Assembly (NCBI GenBank): GCA_027311185.1
Contig: DAICZK010000038.1
Span: 1 to 11,425 of the forward strand
Length of the DNA stretch: 11,425 nt
Source of the DNA: Sulfuriferula sp.
GTDB taxonomy: Bacteria; Pseudomonadota; Gammaproteobacteria; Burkholderiales; Sulfuriferulaceae
Reading direction: 5' to 3'
This document shows, in pieces, positions 1 through 6,101 of the stretch (position 1 is the first letter of the stretch; every line of letters begins with the position of its first letter). A program made the translations under genes and the position numbers. The notes under the pieces were generated by a model. It searched no databases, had not been told where the DNA came from, and worked only from the letters and a program-made list of their open reading frames with translations.

Positions 1-404
1 CTTTTACTCTCTTCGCCGCTGACATTCACCTGCAGGCAGACGTTCAACGGCGCAAGCTCACGAGGCCGCGCGGCCGACAGGCGCTCGGCGATAACACCGC
101 GATCCACGCTATGCGCCCATGCGAACTGCGTCGCGATTTGTGCGGTTTTGTTACGCTGTATCGGCCCGATAAAATGCCAGCACAAGTCCATGTCCGCCAG
201 AGCGCTTATTTTATCGGTTGCCTCTTGAACATAACTTTCGCCGAAAGCGCGCTGCCCCTCGACCGCCAGCGCGCGCACCGCAGCCGCCGAACAGCCCTTG
301 CTCACCGCCAGCAGCGTCACCTCCTGCGCCGCTCGTCCCGACAATTCAGCCGCCCATGCAATTCGCGCTCGAACCGCTTGCAATGTGCTTTTTACTATGT
401 CCAT
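1..404 (-). CDS. yggS: YggS/PLPBP pyridoxal phosphate homeostasis protein, 3' end cut off by the window
   Basis: The minus strand reads as an open frame from an ATG at 404-402 to the window edge, giving about 134 residues of the N-terminal part. YggS/PLPBP proteins bind pyridoxal 5'-phosphate in the cytoplasm and keep B6 vitamers and amino acid pools balanced; they are not known to catalyse a reaction. Visible family signatures, in order, are LLAVSK (the lysine at residue 36 is the expected PLP-binding lysine), FGESYVQEA (about 54-62), WHFIGPIQRNK (about 76-86) and LQVNVSGEES near the edge. The family is usually about 225-235 residues, so the missing part is the C-terminal 40 percent. The gene stands head to head with pilT, 34 bases apart, an order common in beta- and gammaproteobacteria. 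There is no sign of damage; the truncation is only the window boundary. Confidence 0.93.
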   Translation of the reverse strand, partial: MDIVKSTLQAVRARIAWAAELSGRAAQEVTLLAVSKGCSAAAVRALAVEGQRAFGESYVQEATDKISALADMDLCWHFIGPIQRNKTAQIATQFAWAHSVDRGVIAERLSAARPRELAPLNVCLQVNVSGEESK

Positions 405-438
405 AATGAGCGAATATAACCTTCAGGAATGGTAGTCC
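405..438. promoter_or_regulatory. 34-base head-to-head spacer between yggS and pilT, possible shared -10
   Basis: The start codons of yggS (404, minus) and pilT (439, plus) are separated by only 34 bases. TATAAC at 415-420 is a 5/6 match to a -10 box for pilT, with TTTACT at 391-396 (4/6) as a possible -35 at an 18-base spacing. Read on the other strand, 413-418 is TATATT, which would serve yggS. The predicted pilT start would leave a very short leader, close to the Shine-Dalgarno-like AGGA at 425-428. These are weak matches, and promoters further inside either coding region are equally possible. Confidence 0.22.
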
Positions 439-1482
439 ATGGAAATTTCCGAGCTGCTGGCTTTTGCCGTCAAGAACAAAGCCTCCGACCTGCATCTGTC
501 AGCCGGCCTGCCGCCCATGATACGCGTGCATGGCGATATACGCCGCATCAATCTGCCCGACATGAGCCATCAAACCGTGCACGACATGGTATATGACATT
601 ATGAATGATGGTCAACGCAAAGTATACGAGGAGGCCTGGGAGGTCGATTTCTCCTTCGAAGTGCCGACTCTGGCGCGTTTCCGCGTCAACGCGTTCAACC
701 AGAACCGCGGCGCAGGCGCCGTGTTCCGGACCATTCCCAGCAAGGTGCTGACGCTGGAAGAACTCAACGCGCCAAAGATTTTCAAGGAAATCGCCAATCA
801 GCCGCGCGGCATTGTCCTGGTCACAGGGCCTACCGGCTCGGGCAAGTCCACCACGCTGGCGGCGATGGTGGACTTTGTCAACGAAACCGAATACGGCCAT
901 ATCCTCACCGTGGAAGACCCTATCGAATTCGTCCACCAGAGCAAAAAATGCGTGATCAACCAGCGCGAAGTCAGCACCCATACCATGTCGTTTTCCAATG
1001 CGCTGCGCTCGGCGCTGCGCGAAGACCCGGACGTGATACTGGTCGGCGAGATGCGCGATCTGGAAACCATACGCCTGGCCTTGACTGCGGCAGAAACCGG
1101 GCACCTGGTATTCGGCACGCTGCACACCAGTTCTGCGGCCAAAACCATAGACCGGATCGTCGACGTCTTCCCTGCCGCCGAAAAGGAAATGGTGCGCTCC
1201 ATGCTCTCGGAATCGATCCGCGCAGTGATCTCGCAGACCCTGCTAAAAACCAAAGACGGCACAGGGCGCGTCGCCGCGCATGAAATCATGATAGGCACAC
1301 CCGCGATTCGCAATCTGATCCGCGAAAACAAAATCGCACAAATGTACTCGTCCATACAAACCGGCCAGAATGTCGGCATGCAAACGCTGGACCAATGCTT
1401 GCAGGACATGGTCAAACGCAACCTCGTTTCCGTCGGCGAAGCCCGCACCCGCGCCGCCAACAAAGATATGTTTCTGGGATAA
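439..1482 (+). CDS. pilT: Type IV pilus retraction ATPase PilT
   Basis: Cytoplasmic hexameric ATPase that drives depolymerisation of the type IV pilus, powering twitching motility and DNA uptake. The 347-residue length is typical. From N to C terminus: the ASDLHLSAG segment at about 15-23 and the PAS-like N-terminal domain; Walker A GPTGSGKS at 130-137; the acidic box EDPIEF at 159-164; Walker B DVILVGEMRD at 198-207 with the catalytic glutamate at 204; the histidine box ending GTLHT at 226-230; and the PilT signature AIRNLIRENK at 289-298, which is required for retraction in studied homologues. AGGA at 425-428 lies 10 bases before the ATG, and the N-terminus aligns with the usual PilT start. 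pilU follows after 6 bases, so the two are almost surely co-transcribed. Nothing in it looks broken. Confidence 0.97.
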   Translation: MEISELLAFAVKNKASDLHLSAGLPPMIRVHGDIRRINLPDMSHQTVHDMVYDIMNDGQRKVYEEAWEVDFSFEVPTLARFRVNAFNQNRGAGAVFRTIPSKVLTLEELNAPKIFKEIANQPRGIVLVTGPTGSGKSTTLAAMVDFVNETEYGHILTVEDPIEFVHQSKKCVINQREVSTHTMSFSNALRSALREDPDVILVGEMRDLETIRLALTAAETGHLVFGTLHTSSAAKTIDRIVDVFPAAEKEMVRSMLSESIRAVISQTLLKTKDGTGRVAAHEIMIGTPAIRNLIRENKIAQMYSSIQTGQNVGMQTLDQCLQDMVKRNLVSVGEARTRAANKDMFLG

Positions 1483-1488
1483 ACAACT

Positions 1489-2616
1489 ATGGACGCGCAA
1501 ACCACCCTACACGATTTGTTGCGACTGATGCTGAGCAAACGCGCATCGGATCTGTTCATTACCGCGGGTTTCCCCCCTGCCATCAAGGTCGACGGCAAAA
1601 TCTCCCCGGTATCCAATCAAACCCTCACGCCGTCGCATACCCGCGAACTGGCGCGCGGCATCATGAACGACAAGCAATGGCAGGAATTCGAGCTCGGGCA
1701 CGAATCCAATTTTGCCATCTCACCACCCGAAATCGGCCGCTTCCGCGTCAACGCCTTCGTGCAGCAAAGCCGCATCGGCCTGGTGATCCGCACCATCACC
1801 ACGCTCATCCCCAAACTCCAACAGCTCAATTTGCCGCCAGTATTGTGCGACGTTGCAATGGCGCGGCGCGGTCTGGTGATTTTCGTCGGCGGCACCGGAT
1901 CGGGCAAATCGACTTCGCTGGCAGCGATGATAGGATACCGCAACGAAAATGCGCAGGACCACATCATCACCATCGAAGATCCGGTCGAATATGTGCACGA
2001 ACACAAAAAATCCATCATTACCCAGCGCGAAGTCGGCGTAGACACCGACAGCTGGTTTTCCGCGCTCAAAAACACGCTGCGCCAAGCGCCCGACGTCATC
2101 CTCATAGGCGAGGTGCGCGACCGAGAAACCATGGAATACGCGATCGCGTTTGCCGAGACCGGCCACCTGTGCCTGACCACGCTGCACGCGAACTCCGCCA
2201 ATCAGGCGCTGGACCGTATCATCAACTTTTTCCCGGAAGATCGCCGCCAGCAGTTGCTGATGGATTTGTCGTTCAATCTCAAAGCCTTCGTGTCGCAACG
2301 CCTGATCGCTCGCAAGGGCACAACCGGCCGTATCGCGGCGGTCGAAGTCCTGCTCAACTCGCCGCTGATCGCCGATCTGATCTTTAAGGGTCATGTGCAC
2401 GAAATCAAGGAAATCATGGCCAAATCGCGCGAAATGGGCATGCAGACTTTCGACCAGTCGCTGTTCGACATTTACGAAGCCGGACTGATCAGCTACGAGG
2501 ACGCGCTGCGCAACGCCGATTCGCTCAACGACCTGCGGCTGAAAATCAAGCTGCAGGGCCAGGAATCGAAAGACCGCGACATCATGTCCGGGATCGGCAA
2601 TCTCAATATCCTTTAG
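1489..2616 (+). CDS. pilU: PilT-dependent retraction ATPase PilU
   Basis: Paralogue of PilT that assists retraction force in a PilT-dependent way. At 375 residues it has the longer C-terminus typical of PilU. Visible are RASDLFITAGFPP at about 18-30, Walker A GGTGSGKS at 134-141, the acidic box EDPVEY at 163-168, Walker B DVILIGEVRD at 202-211 with glutamate 208, and the histidine box ending TTLHANSA at 230-237. The AIRNLIRE signature of PilT is replaced by LIADLIFKG, which separates PilU from PilT. The start lies 6 bases after the pilT stop, with only a weak GGGA at 1476-1479 as ribosome site, so translational coupling to pilT is likely. The last 25 residues, after LRLKIKLQGQ, are polar and probably disordered. 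The gene ends convergently with rlmL, 33 bases away. Confidence 0.96.
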   Translation: MDAQTTLHDLLRLMLSKRASDLFITAGFPPAIKVDGKISPVSNQTLTPSHTRELARGIMNDKQWQEFELGHESNFAISPPEIGRFRVNAFVQQSRIGLVIRTITTLIPKLQQLNLPPVLCDVAMARRGLVIFVGGTGSGKSTSLAAMIGYRNENAQDHIITIEDPVEYVHEHKKSIITQREVGVDTDSWFSALKNTLRQAPDVILIGEVRDRETMEYAIAFAETGHLCLTTLHANSANQALDRIINFFPEDRRQQLLMDLSFNLKAFVSQRLIARKGTTGRIAAVEVLLNSPLIADLIFKGHVHEIKEIMAKSREMGMQTFDQSLFDIYEAGLISYEDALRNADSLNDLRLKIKLQGQESKDRDIMSGIGNLNIL

Positions 2617-2632
2617 CACAATCGCTTCACGA

Positions 2633-2660
2633 CGCGCAAGCCGCGACTGTCACTTGCGCG
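2633..2660. terminator. Hairpin between convergent pilU and rlmL, possible bidirectional terminator
   Basis: CGCGCAAG at 2633-2640 is perfectly complementary to CTTGCGCG at 2653-2660, giving an 8-base GC-rich stem with a 12-base loop. It sits where pilU (plus) and rlmL (minus) converge, and the right arm lies inside the last codons of rlmL. No T-run follows on either strand, so it is not a textbook intrinsic terminator. It could protect 3' ends or be a chance GC-rich repeat. Confidence 0.33.
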
Positions 2661-3801
2661 CCGATCCGGCGACAATCTTGTACTCGAACAGGCGACATTC
2701 GAGCGCACCGTTAAACAGCGGAGTGCGCTTGGTCGCGTTGAGCCGGATCAATTTCGGCAGCTCCATGTCGGCGGAAAGAATATACGCATTCCAGCTCGCG
2801 CATTTCTTTTTCAACCAGTCGCCGAGCTTGGGATAAAACTCCAGCAATTCTGCCTGCTCGCCGTTACGAATGCCATAAGGGGGATTAGTGACTATCACGC
2901 CCGATTCGGCCGGAGCGGGCACTTCGAGCACGTTGCCCTGCTTGAGCTCGATAACCTGATCAAGGCCCGCCGCCTCCAGATTTACCCTGGCATCGGCCAA
3001 TGAGTTGCCGAACATGTCGCGCCCGTAAATCGCTTGCGGCGTAGCGGGCAATTGCGCGGCGACGGCAGCCTGCCTGATCGGCACGCAGACGGCGGGCTCG
3101 AACCGCAGGAGCTTCTCGAAGCCGAAATTGCGGCCGCTGCCGGGCGCGATATTCAGCGCAATCTGGGCAGCTTCCATCAGGATGGTCGCGCTGCCGCACA
3201 TCGGATCGAACAGCGGCACGCCGGGCCGCCAGCCCGACAGCTTGATCAGTCCCGCGGCGAGGTTTTCGTTGATCGGCGCGGCCCCCGCCTGTATGCGCAA
3301 GCCGCGTTTGAACAGCGAAGCGCCCGAGGTATCGAGGTATAAAGTACACTCCCTGTCGGTCAGAAACGCATGCACGCGCACGTCGGGGTCGCGAATATCG
3401 ACGGTAGGACGCGCGCCGACGGCTTCGCGAAAACGGTCGCAGATGGCGTCCTTGATCCGCAAGGTCGCGAACTCCAGGCTTTTGAGCGGCGATTTCTGCG
3501 CGGTCATCTTGACCACGATCGTACGCGTGACCTCGAACCGGGTGGGCCAGTCTATCGATAAAGCGCCCTGATAAATATCTTCTTCGTTATCGTATTCCCC
3601 GCCGGCGATGCGCCACAGCACCCGGCTCGCCAGCCGAGAGTGCAGATTGACGCGGTAACACAGCTCGAATTCTCCGGAGAACGCCACCCCGCCATAAGTT
3701 GCAGTCGTCGATTGCGCTCCCTGTTCGCGCAGCTCGTCAGCCAGCATCGCCTCCAGTCCGCGTGGACAGGTAGCAAAAAATTGTTCTGTTTTCATGGTCA
3801 T
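2650..3801 (-). CDS. rlmL: 23S rRNA (guanine2445-N2)-methyltransferase, short RlmL form
   Basis: THUMP-containing class I SAM-dependent RNA methyltransferase, expected to make m2G2445 in 23S rRNA in the cytoplasm. The 383 residues start with FFATCPRGLE (8-17), run through an RNA-binding THUMP region (roughly 50-160), and then a Rossmann methyltransferase domain. That domain shows the SAM-binding DPMCGSATILMEAA at 199-212 and the catalytic NPPYG at 306-310, as in N2-guanine methyltransferases. The C-terminal RlmK half of the E. coli RlmKL fusion is absent, as is usual in many betaproteobacteria. The first ATG (3801) is chosen over the second (codon 3) because it forms an ATGA overlap with the hemJ stop and has GGAG five bases upstream. 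The exact rRNA target is inferred from family resemblance. Other THUMP methyltransferases of this COG0116 group are possible. Confidence 0.9.
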   Translation of the reverse strand: MTMKTEQFFATCPRGLEAMLADELREQGAQSTTATYGGVAFSGEFELCYRVNLHSRLASRVLWRIAGGEYDNEEDIYQGALSIDWPTRFEVTRTIVVKMTAQKSPLKSLEFATLRIKDAICDRFREAVGARPTVDIRDPDVRVHAFLTDRECTLYLDTSGASLFKRGLRIQAGAAPINENLAAGLIKLSGWRPGVPLFDPMCGSATILMEAAQIALNIAPGSGRNFGFEKLLRFEPAVCVPIRQAAVAAQLPATPQAIYGRDMFGNSLADARVNLEAAGLDQVIELKQGNVLEVPAPAESGVIVTNPPYGIRNGEQAELLEFYPKLGDWLKKKCASWNAYILSADMELPKLIRLNATKRTPLFNGALECRLFEYKIVAGSARK

Positions 3802-4214
3802 GCAAACTCCGGTTTCACTACGACTAGCACTACGACGACAAATAAAATCAACACCGGCAATTCATTGAACCAGCGATAGAATACGTGGCTGTGACCATTT
3901 TCGTCGCGCGCGAATACTGCGACCAGATGACCGCAGTACAGATGATACGCCACCAATACGGCGACCAGCGCCAGCTTGAGATCGAGCCATGCGCCCGCAA
4001 AACCGTAACCGAGCCACAACCAGCTGCCGAACACCAACGCCAGCACGCCCAACGGGGTCATAAAGCGGTACAATTTGCGCTCCATCAGCTTAAACTGTGC
4101 GATCGTCGCCGCCTCGCGCACCATGGCATGGTTGACAAACAAACGCGGCAGATAAAACAGCCCGGCAAACCAGCTGACCACAAAAATGATATGTAATGCC
4201 TTGATCCACAACAC
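3798..4214 (-). CDS. hemJ: HemJ-type protoporphyrinogen IX oxidase (CopD/UPF0093 family membrane protein)
   Basis: Small inner-membrane protein of 138 residues with about four hydrophobic segments (about 5-22, 52-72, 79-100 and 118-134). HemJ oxidises protoporphyrinogen IX to protoporphyrin IX, the penultimate step of haem synthesis, in bacteria lacking HemG or HemY. Typical sequence is present: WIKALHIIFVVSWFAGLFYL at the N-terminus with histidine 8, WLDLKLALV with lysine 80, YHLYCGH with histidine 91, and YRWFNELPVL near the end. His 8 and Lys 80 occupy the positions of the invariant family His and Lys. Translation starts at GTG 4214, preceded by AGAGGTGAG (4226-4218), a good ribosome site; no in-frame ATG fits. 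Many databases call the family simply CopD-like. It overlaps rlmL by four bases (ATGA), so the two share a transcript. Confidence 0.85.
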   Translation of the reverse strand: MLWIKALHIIFVVSWFAGLFYLPRLFVNHAMVREAATIAQFKLMERKLYRFMTPLGVLALVFGSWLWLGYGFAGAWLDLKLALVAVLVAYHLYCGHLVAVFARDENGHSHVFYRWFNELPVLILFVVVVLVVVKPEFA

Positions 4215-4228
4215 TATCTCACCTCTGC
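4215..4228. promoter_or_regulatory. 14-base head-to-head spacer of hemJ and a TlpA-like gene, holding the hemJ ribosome site
   Basis: Only 14 bases separate the GTG of hemJ (minus) from the ATG of the TlpA-like gene (plus). Nearly all of the spacer is taken by the minus-strand Shine-Dalgarno AGAGGTGAG (4226-4218). On the plus strand nothing before ATG 4229 resembles a ribosome site. Promoters for both directions must therefore lie inside the opposite gene. Confidence 0.6.
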
Positions 4229-4768
4229 ATGTTTAAAAAATTCATCAATCATCCCTGGCGCAAACGACTCACTCCCAGCCCCTGGACATTGGTGCTGCTG
4301 GTGCTGCTGGTTTATTTCTGGTTTCGCCCGCCGGCATGGATCAGCGCCGAGCACCGGCCGCTTGCCCATGTCGCGGCACAACTCGACAATGGTCGAACCG
4401 TGACGCTTGCGGCGCTACGCGGCAAAGTCGTCGTCGTCAGTTTCTGGGCCACTTGGTGCCCATACTGCCGCCATGAATTGCCCGAAATACAATCATTCTA
4501 TAGCGATTGGCGCCGCAAGGGCGTCGAGGTGCTGGCATTGTCCATCGAAGATGATCCGGCGCTGGTGGCGCAATTCATGCGCGCGCACGGTTACACTTTC
4601 CCGGCGGGTCTCGCAGATACGGCAACGCAGCAAGCGTTCGGCGGAGTGGACCGGGTACCAGTCTCGTTCATTATCGACAAAAGCGGCGTCGTCCGTTACA
4701 AAATAAGCGGGCAAGTCTACTATGGCCGACTTGAGGAACGGGTCGCTCCACTATTGGCGGAACATTGA
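4229..4768 (+). CDS. Membrane-anchored TlpA-like thiol-disulfide oxidoreductase with CPYC motif
   Basis: This is a 179-residue protein. A positively charged N-terminus (KK, RKR) is followed by one hydrophobic segment (about 19-31), which should anchor a periplasmic thioredoxin fold. The fold begins with a TlpA/AhpC-like segment (about 45-66), then FWATWCPYC with redox cysteines 77 and 80, ELPEIQSFY after it, and the cis-proline segment DRVPVSFII with proline 144. Such proteins reduce disulfides in the periplasm, for example in c-type cytochrome maturation or copper-site assembly; the partner here is unknown. CPYC differs from the CGPC of thioredoxin and resembles glutaredoxin motifs. The start at 4229 has no ribosome site, so it may be translated from a leaderless or very short-leader message; no better in-frame start is seen. 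It ends convergently to the DinB-like gene. Confidence 0.88.
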   Translation: MFKKFINHPWRKRLTPSPWTLVLLVLLVYFWFRPPAWISAEHRPLAHVAAQLDNGRTVTLAALRGKVVVVSFWATWCPYCRHELPEIQSFYSDWRRKGVEVLALSIEDDPALVAQFMRAHGYTFPAGLADTATQQAFGGVDRVPVSFIIDKSGVVRYKISGQVYYGRLEERVAPLLAEH

Positions 4769-4784
4769 CGCATTGACGGACAAC

Positions 4785-4797
4785 CAGGGTCGCCCTG
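4785..4797. terminator. Small hairpin in the convergent gap between the TlpA-like and DinB-like genes
   Basis: The 54-base gap 4769-4822 between two converging genes contains CAGGG (4785-4789) and its complement CCCTG (4793-4797) around a three-base loop. The stem is only five pairs and no T-run follows, so support for a terminator is weak. The gap also has a tandem CATTGACG repeat (4763-4778) spanning the end of the upstream gene. Nothing else was recognised there. Confidence 0.18.
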
Positions 4798-4822
4798 TGA
4801 TCGCCAGCAGGAACAAACCCGG

Positions 4823-5386
4823 TTAGCTGCTGACACGATCGAGGGGCAATGCTGCCAGCTGCGCGCGGTAAGCGCTCATTTCACGCTTGTAATACACATA
4901 ATCCGTTTCCAGGCTACGGTAACCCAGACGCGTAATAGTCACGGCGATTTGTCCGCGCTGATGCGCAAGACGCATCATCATGTGGGTCAACACGTCGCGG
5001 ACCCACAAGGTCTCCGCCGCGCCGTCGCTCGTCCGGCAGATTACCTGGCGCTCGAAAAAGGCATCCTCGCATTGTTCGAGCCAGAGTTGCAAGGCACGCA
5101 CGAGTTCTTGCGTCACCTCGATCAGCCTATCCCAGTCGGCTGGAATGTCCGAGCCAGCCGTGGGTAAACTATCTTCGCGCAAATCGGCGAACCATGACCG
5201 ACTCTCAGACAGCATACTCTCGACCGTGCCATAAATGCTACCATACGGCAGGCTCTGCGCGCTGCGCAACAAAGACGTATCCATTTGCCCCAGCGCTGCG
5301 AACAGGCGGTCGTTAGCCCACAGCTGATAATCGGCCTGAACTACAAAATAACTTTTCCATGTATAGGAAACCAGGGGCTCACTCAT
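4823..5386 (-). CDS. DinB-fold protein lacking the usual metal-binding histidines
   Basis: This 187-residue protein has the layout of the DinB/YfiT four-helix family. The recognised pieces are an N-terminal helix with YQLWANDRLFAAL (20-32), the YGSIYGTVESML helix (48-59), the second-half helix THMMMRLAHQRGQI (134-147) and LGYRSLETDYVYYKRE near the end. DinB proteins normally bind a metal with three histidines: one in the GTxxHLL-type helix and two in an HxxxHRGQ-type motif. Here the corresponding positions appear to be Ser 57, Arg 139 and Gln 143, so the classical site is lost although His 135 and His 142 nearby remain. The alignment is from memory of family motifs. The function is unknown; related proteins include thiol transferases. 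It overlaps the upstream TlpA-like gene by ATGA (5383-5386) and has no ribosome site of its own, so it is probably translationally coupled. Confidence 0.82.
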   Translation of the reverse strand: MSEPLVSYTWKSYFVVQADYQLWANDRLFAALGQMDTSLLRSAQSLPYGSIYGTVESMLSESRSWFADLREDSLPTAGSDIPADWDRLIEVTQELVRALQLWLEQCEDAFFERQVICRTSDGAAETLWVRDVLTHMMMRLAHQRGQIAVTITRLGYRSLETDYVYYKREMSAYRAQLAALPLDRVSS

Positions 5387-5892
5387 GTCCGACTGTCCGA
5401 CCCGTCCAGACGCCGCCGCAGCTTGGCGAAATCCAGATCGCCTATGGTTTGCTCCACAATGTGCCCATCCGGCCCAATGAGGAACGCGGTCGGAGTCAGT
5501 TTGATATCGCCGAACGCATGCGCGACCGCGCCCTGACTGTCATACACAACGGGAAAAGGCAAGCCGCGCTCAGTGGCAAACTGATGAATCTGAGCCAGAT
5601 CATCGTAATTCATCGCGACAGCGAGCAATTCGAAACCAGCCGGATGGTAGCGCCGGTAAAAATCCACTAATCGCGGCATTTCTGCAACGCATCCCGGGCA
5701 ACTGGTCGCCCAGAAATCCACCAGCACCGTGTGCCCGCGCAATTGACTCAAAACTATCGGCCGGCCCGCCAAGTCGGTCATGGCGACCGCAGGCGCCCGG
5801 GGCCGTTGCGTCAAACCAAGATATAATGCCGCCGCCAATACGAAACCGAGCGCAACAACCCAAAATACCCTATGATATTGCTTGTTACCCAT
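5383..5892 (-). CDS. Membrane-anchored TlpA/ResA-like thioredoxin-fold protein with CPGC motif
   Basis: This is a 169-residue protein with one N-terminal membrane segment (about 9-27) and a periplasmic thioredoxin fold. FWATSCPGCVAEMP carries the redox cysteines 65 and 68; the ResA/TlpA feature PAGFELLAVAMNYD follows at about 84-97, and KLTPTAFLI holds the cis-proline at 134. It likely reduces or isomerises disulfides in exported proteins. It is clearly diverged from the other TlpA-like protein of this window in both the CxxC dipeptide and flanking sequence, so it is not a recent duplicate. The start is well supported: AAGGAGGG (5904-5897) is placed four bases before ATG 5892. It forms a two-gene unit with the DinB-like gene downstream and stands head to head with a small ORF 24 bases away. 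The specific substrate is unknown. Confidence 0.88.
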   Translation of the reverse strand: MGNKQYHRVFWVVALGFVLAAALYLGLTQRPRAPAVAMTDLAGRPIVLSQLRGHTVLVDFWATSCPGCVAEMPRLVDFYRRYHPAGFELLAVAMNYDDLAQIHQFATERGLPFPVVYDSQGAVAHAFGDIKLTPTAFLIGPDGHIVEQTIGDLDFAKLRRRLDGSDSRT

Positions 5893-5896
5893 CTTA

Positions 5897-5910
5897 CCCT
5901 CCTTGAGGAA
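5897..5910. promoter_or_regulatory. Back-to-back ribosome binding sites of two divergent genes
   Basis: The 24-base spacer between divergent starts 5892 (minus) and 5917 (plus) contains two adjoining ribosome sites. AAGGAGGG on the minus strand (5904-5897) serves the TlpA-like gene. GAGGAA on the plus strand (5905-5910), six bases before ATG 5917, serves the small ORF. No room remains for promoters, which must lie within the coding regions. The plus-strand site is the main reason to treat the small ORF as real. Confidence 0.6.
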
Positions 5911-5916
5911 TCCAGC

Positions 5917-6099
5917 ATGCGCAGAATTGTCATCCTTTTTGCGACGCTTGTCACCCGTGTCCTAAACTCGGGGCCAGCCGCCGGAAATGTGCCGATTCTA
6001 AGTACTTGTTATCTTGAAAATCCCGGCCTCGCGCAACAATGCGCTGTACCGGCCAGACCAGCGACGCGGTTCGGCACGATGATAGAAGCGCAACAATAA
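5917..6099 (+). CDS. Small exported-type peptide, 60 residues, function unknown
   Basis: The ORF begins at ATG 5917 behind GAGGAA (5905-5910, six-base spacing) and ends with TAA two bases before the DJ-1-like start, which suggests coupling to that gene. The product has a basic start (MRR), a hydrophobic stretch at residues 4-16, a possible small-residue cleavage region near PAAG (20-23), and two cysteines (31 and 43). This looks like a short signal peptide with a polar tail or a small membrane peptide. The tail is not recognised and uses several rarer codons (AGA, CTA), so it could be the degraded remnant of a longer periplasmic protein or a leader peptide. An in-frame start at 5872 was not used because it lies inside the divergent gene and beyond the ribosome site. 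Confidence 0.4.
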   Translation: MRRIVILFATLVTRVLNSGPAAGNVPILSTCYLENPGLAQQCAVPARPATRFGTMIEAQQ

Positions 6100-6101
6100 T
6101 A

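Noticed and set aside
1483..1488. Promoter between pilT and pilU
   Set aside because: Only six bases, and the genes read as one unit.
1395..2387. 330-codon frame on the plus strand overlapping the pilT end and pilU
   Set aside because: Arg/His/Pro-rich out-of-frame translation of pilU with no family signature.
1720..2619. Long open frame antisense to pilU (299 codons), with others antisense to pilT (798-1616, 499-1125)
   Set aside because: They mirror real GC-rich genes with clear family motifs on the plus strand, have no recognisable domains and no ribosome sites; codon-bias shadows.
4763..4778. Tandem CATTGACG repeat at the end of the TlpA-like gene
   Set aside because: Only two 8-base copies with no partner elsewhere noticed; probably chance or minor slippage.
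4805..4832. CAGCAG/CTGCTG inverted repeat near the DinB-like stop
   Set aside because: Six-base arms with a 16-base loop and no T-run; too weak for a terminator call.
5872..5916. Earlier ATG for the small ORF
   Set aside because: It lies inside the divergent TlpA-like gene and upstream of the GAGGAA ribosome site that serves 5917.
6039..6101. Longer start for the DJ-1-like protein
   Set aside because: The extra 21 residues overlap the small ORF and do not resemble the fold; MAHVLILLTAADS at 6102 matches the usual family N-terminus.
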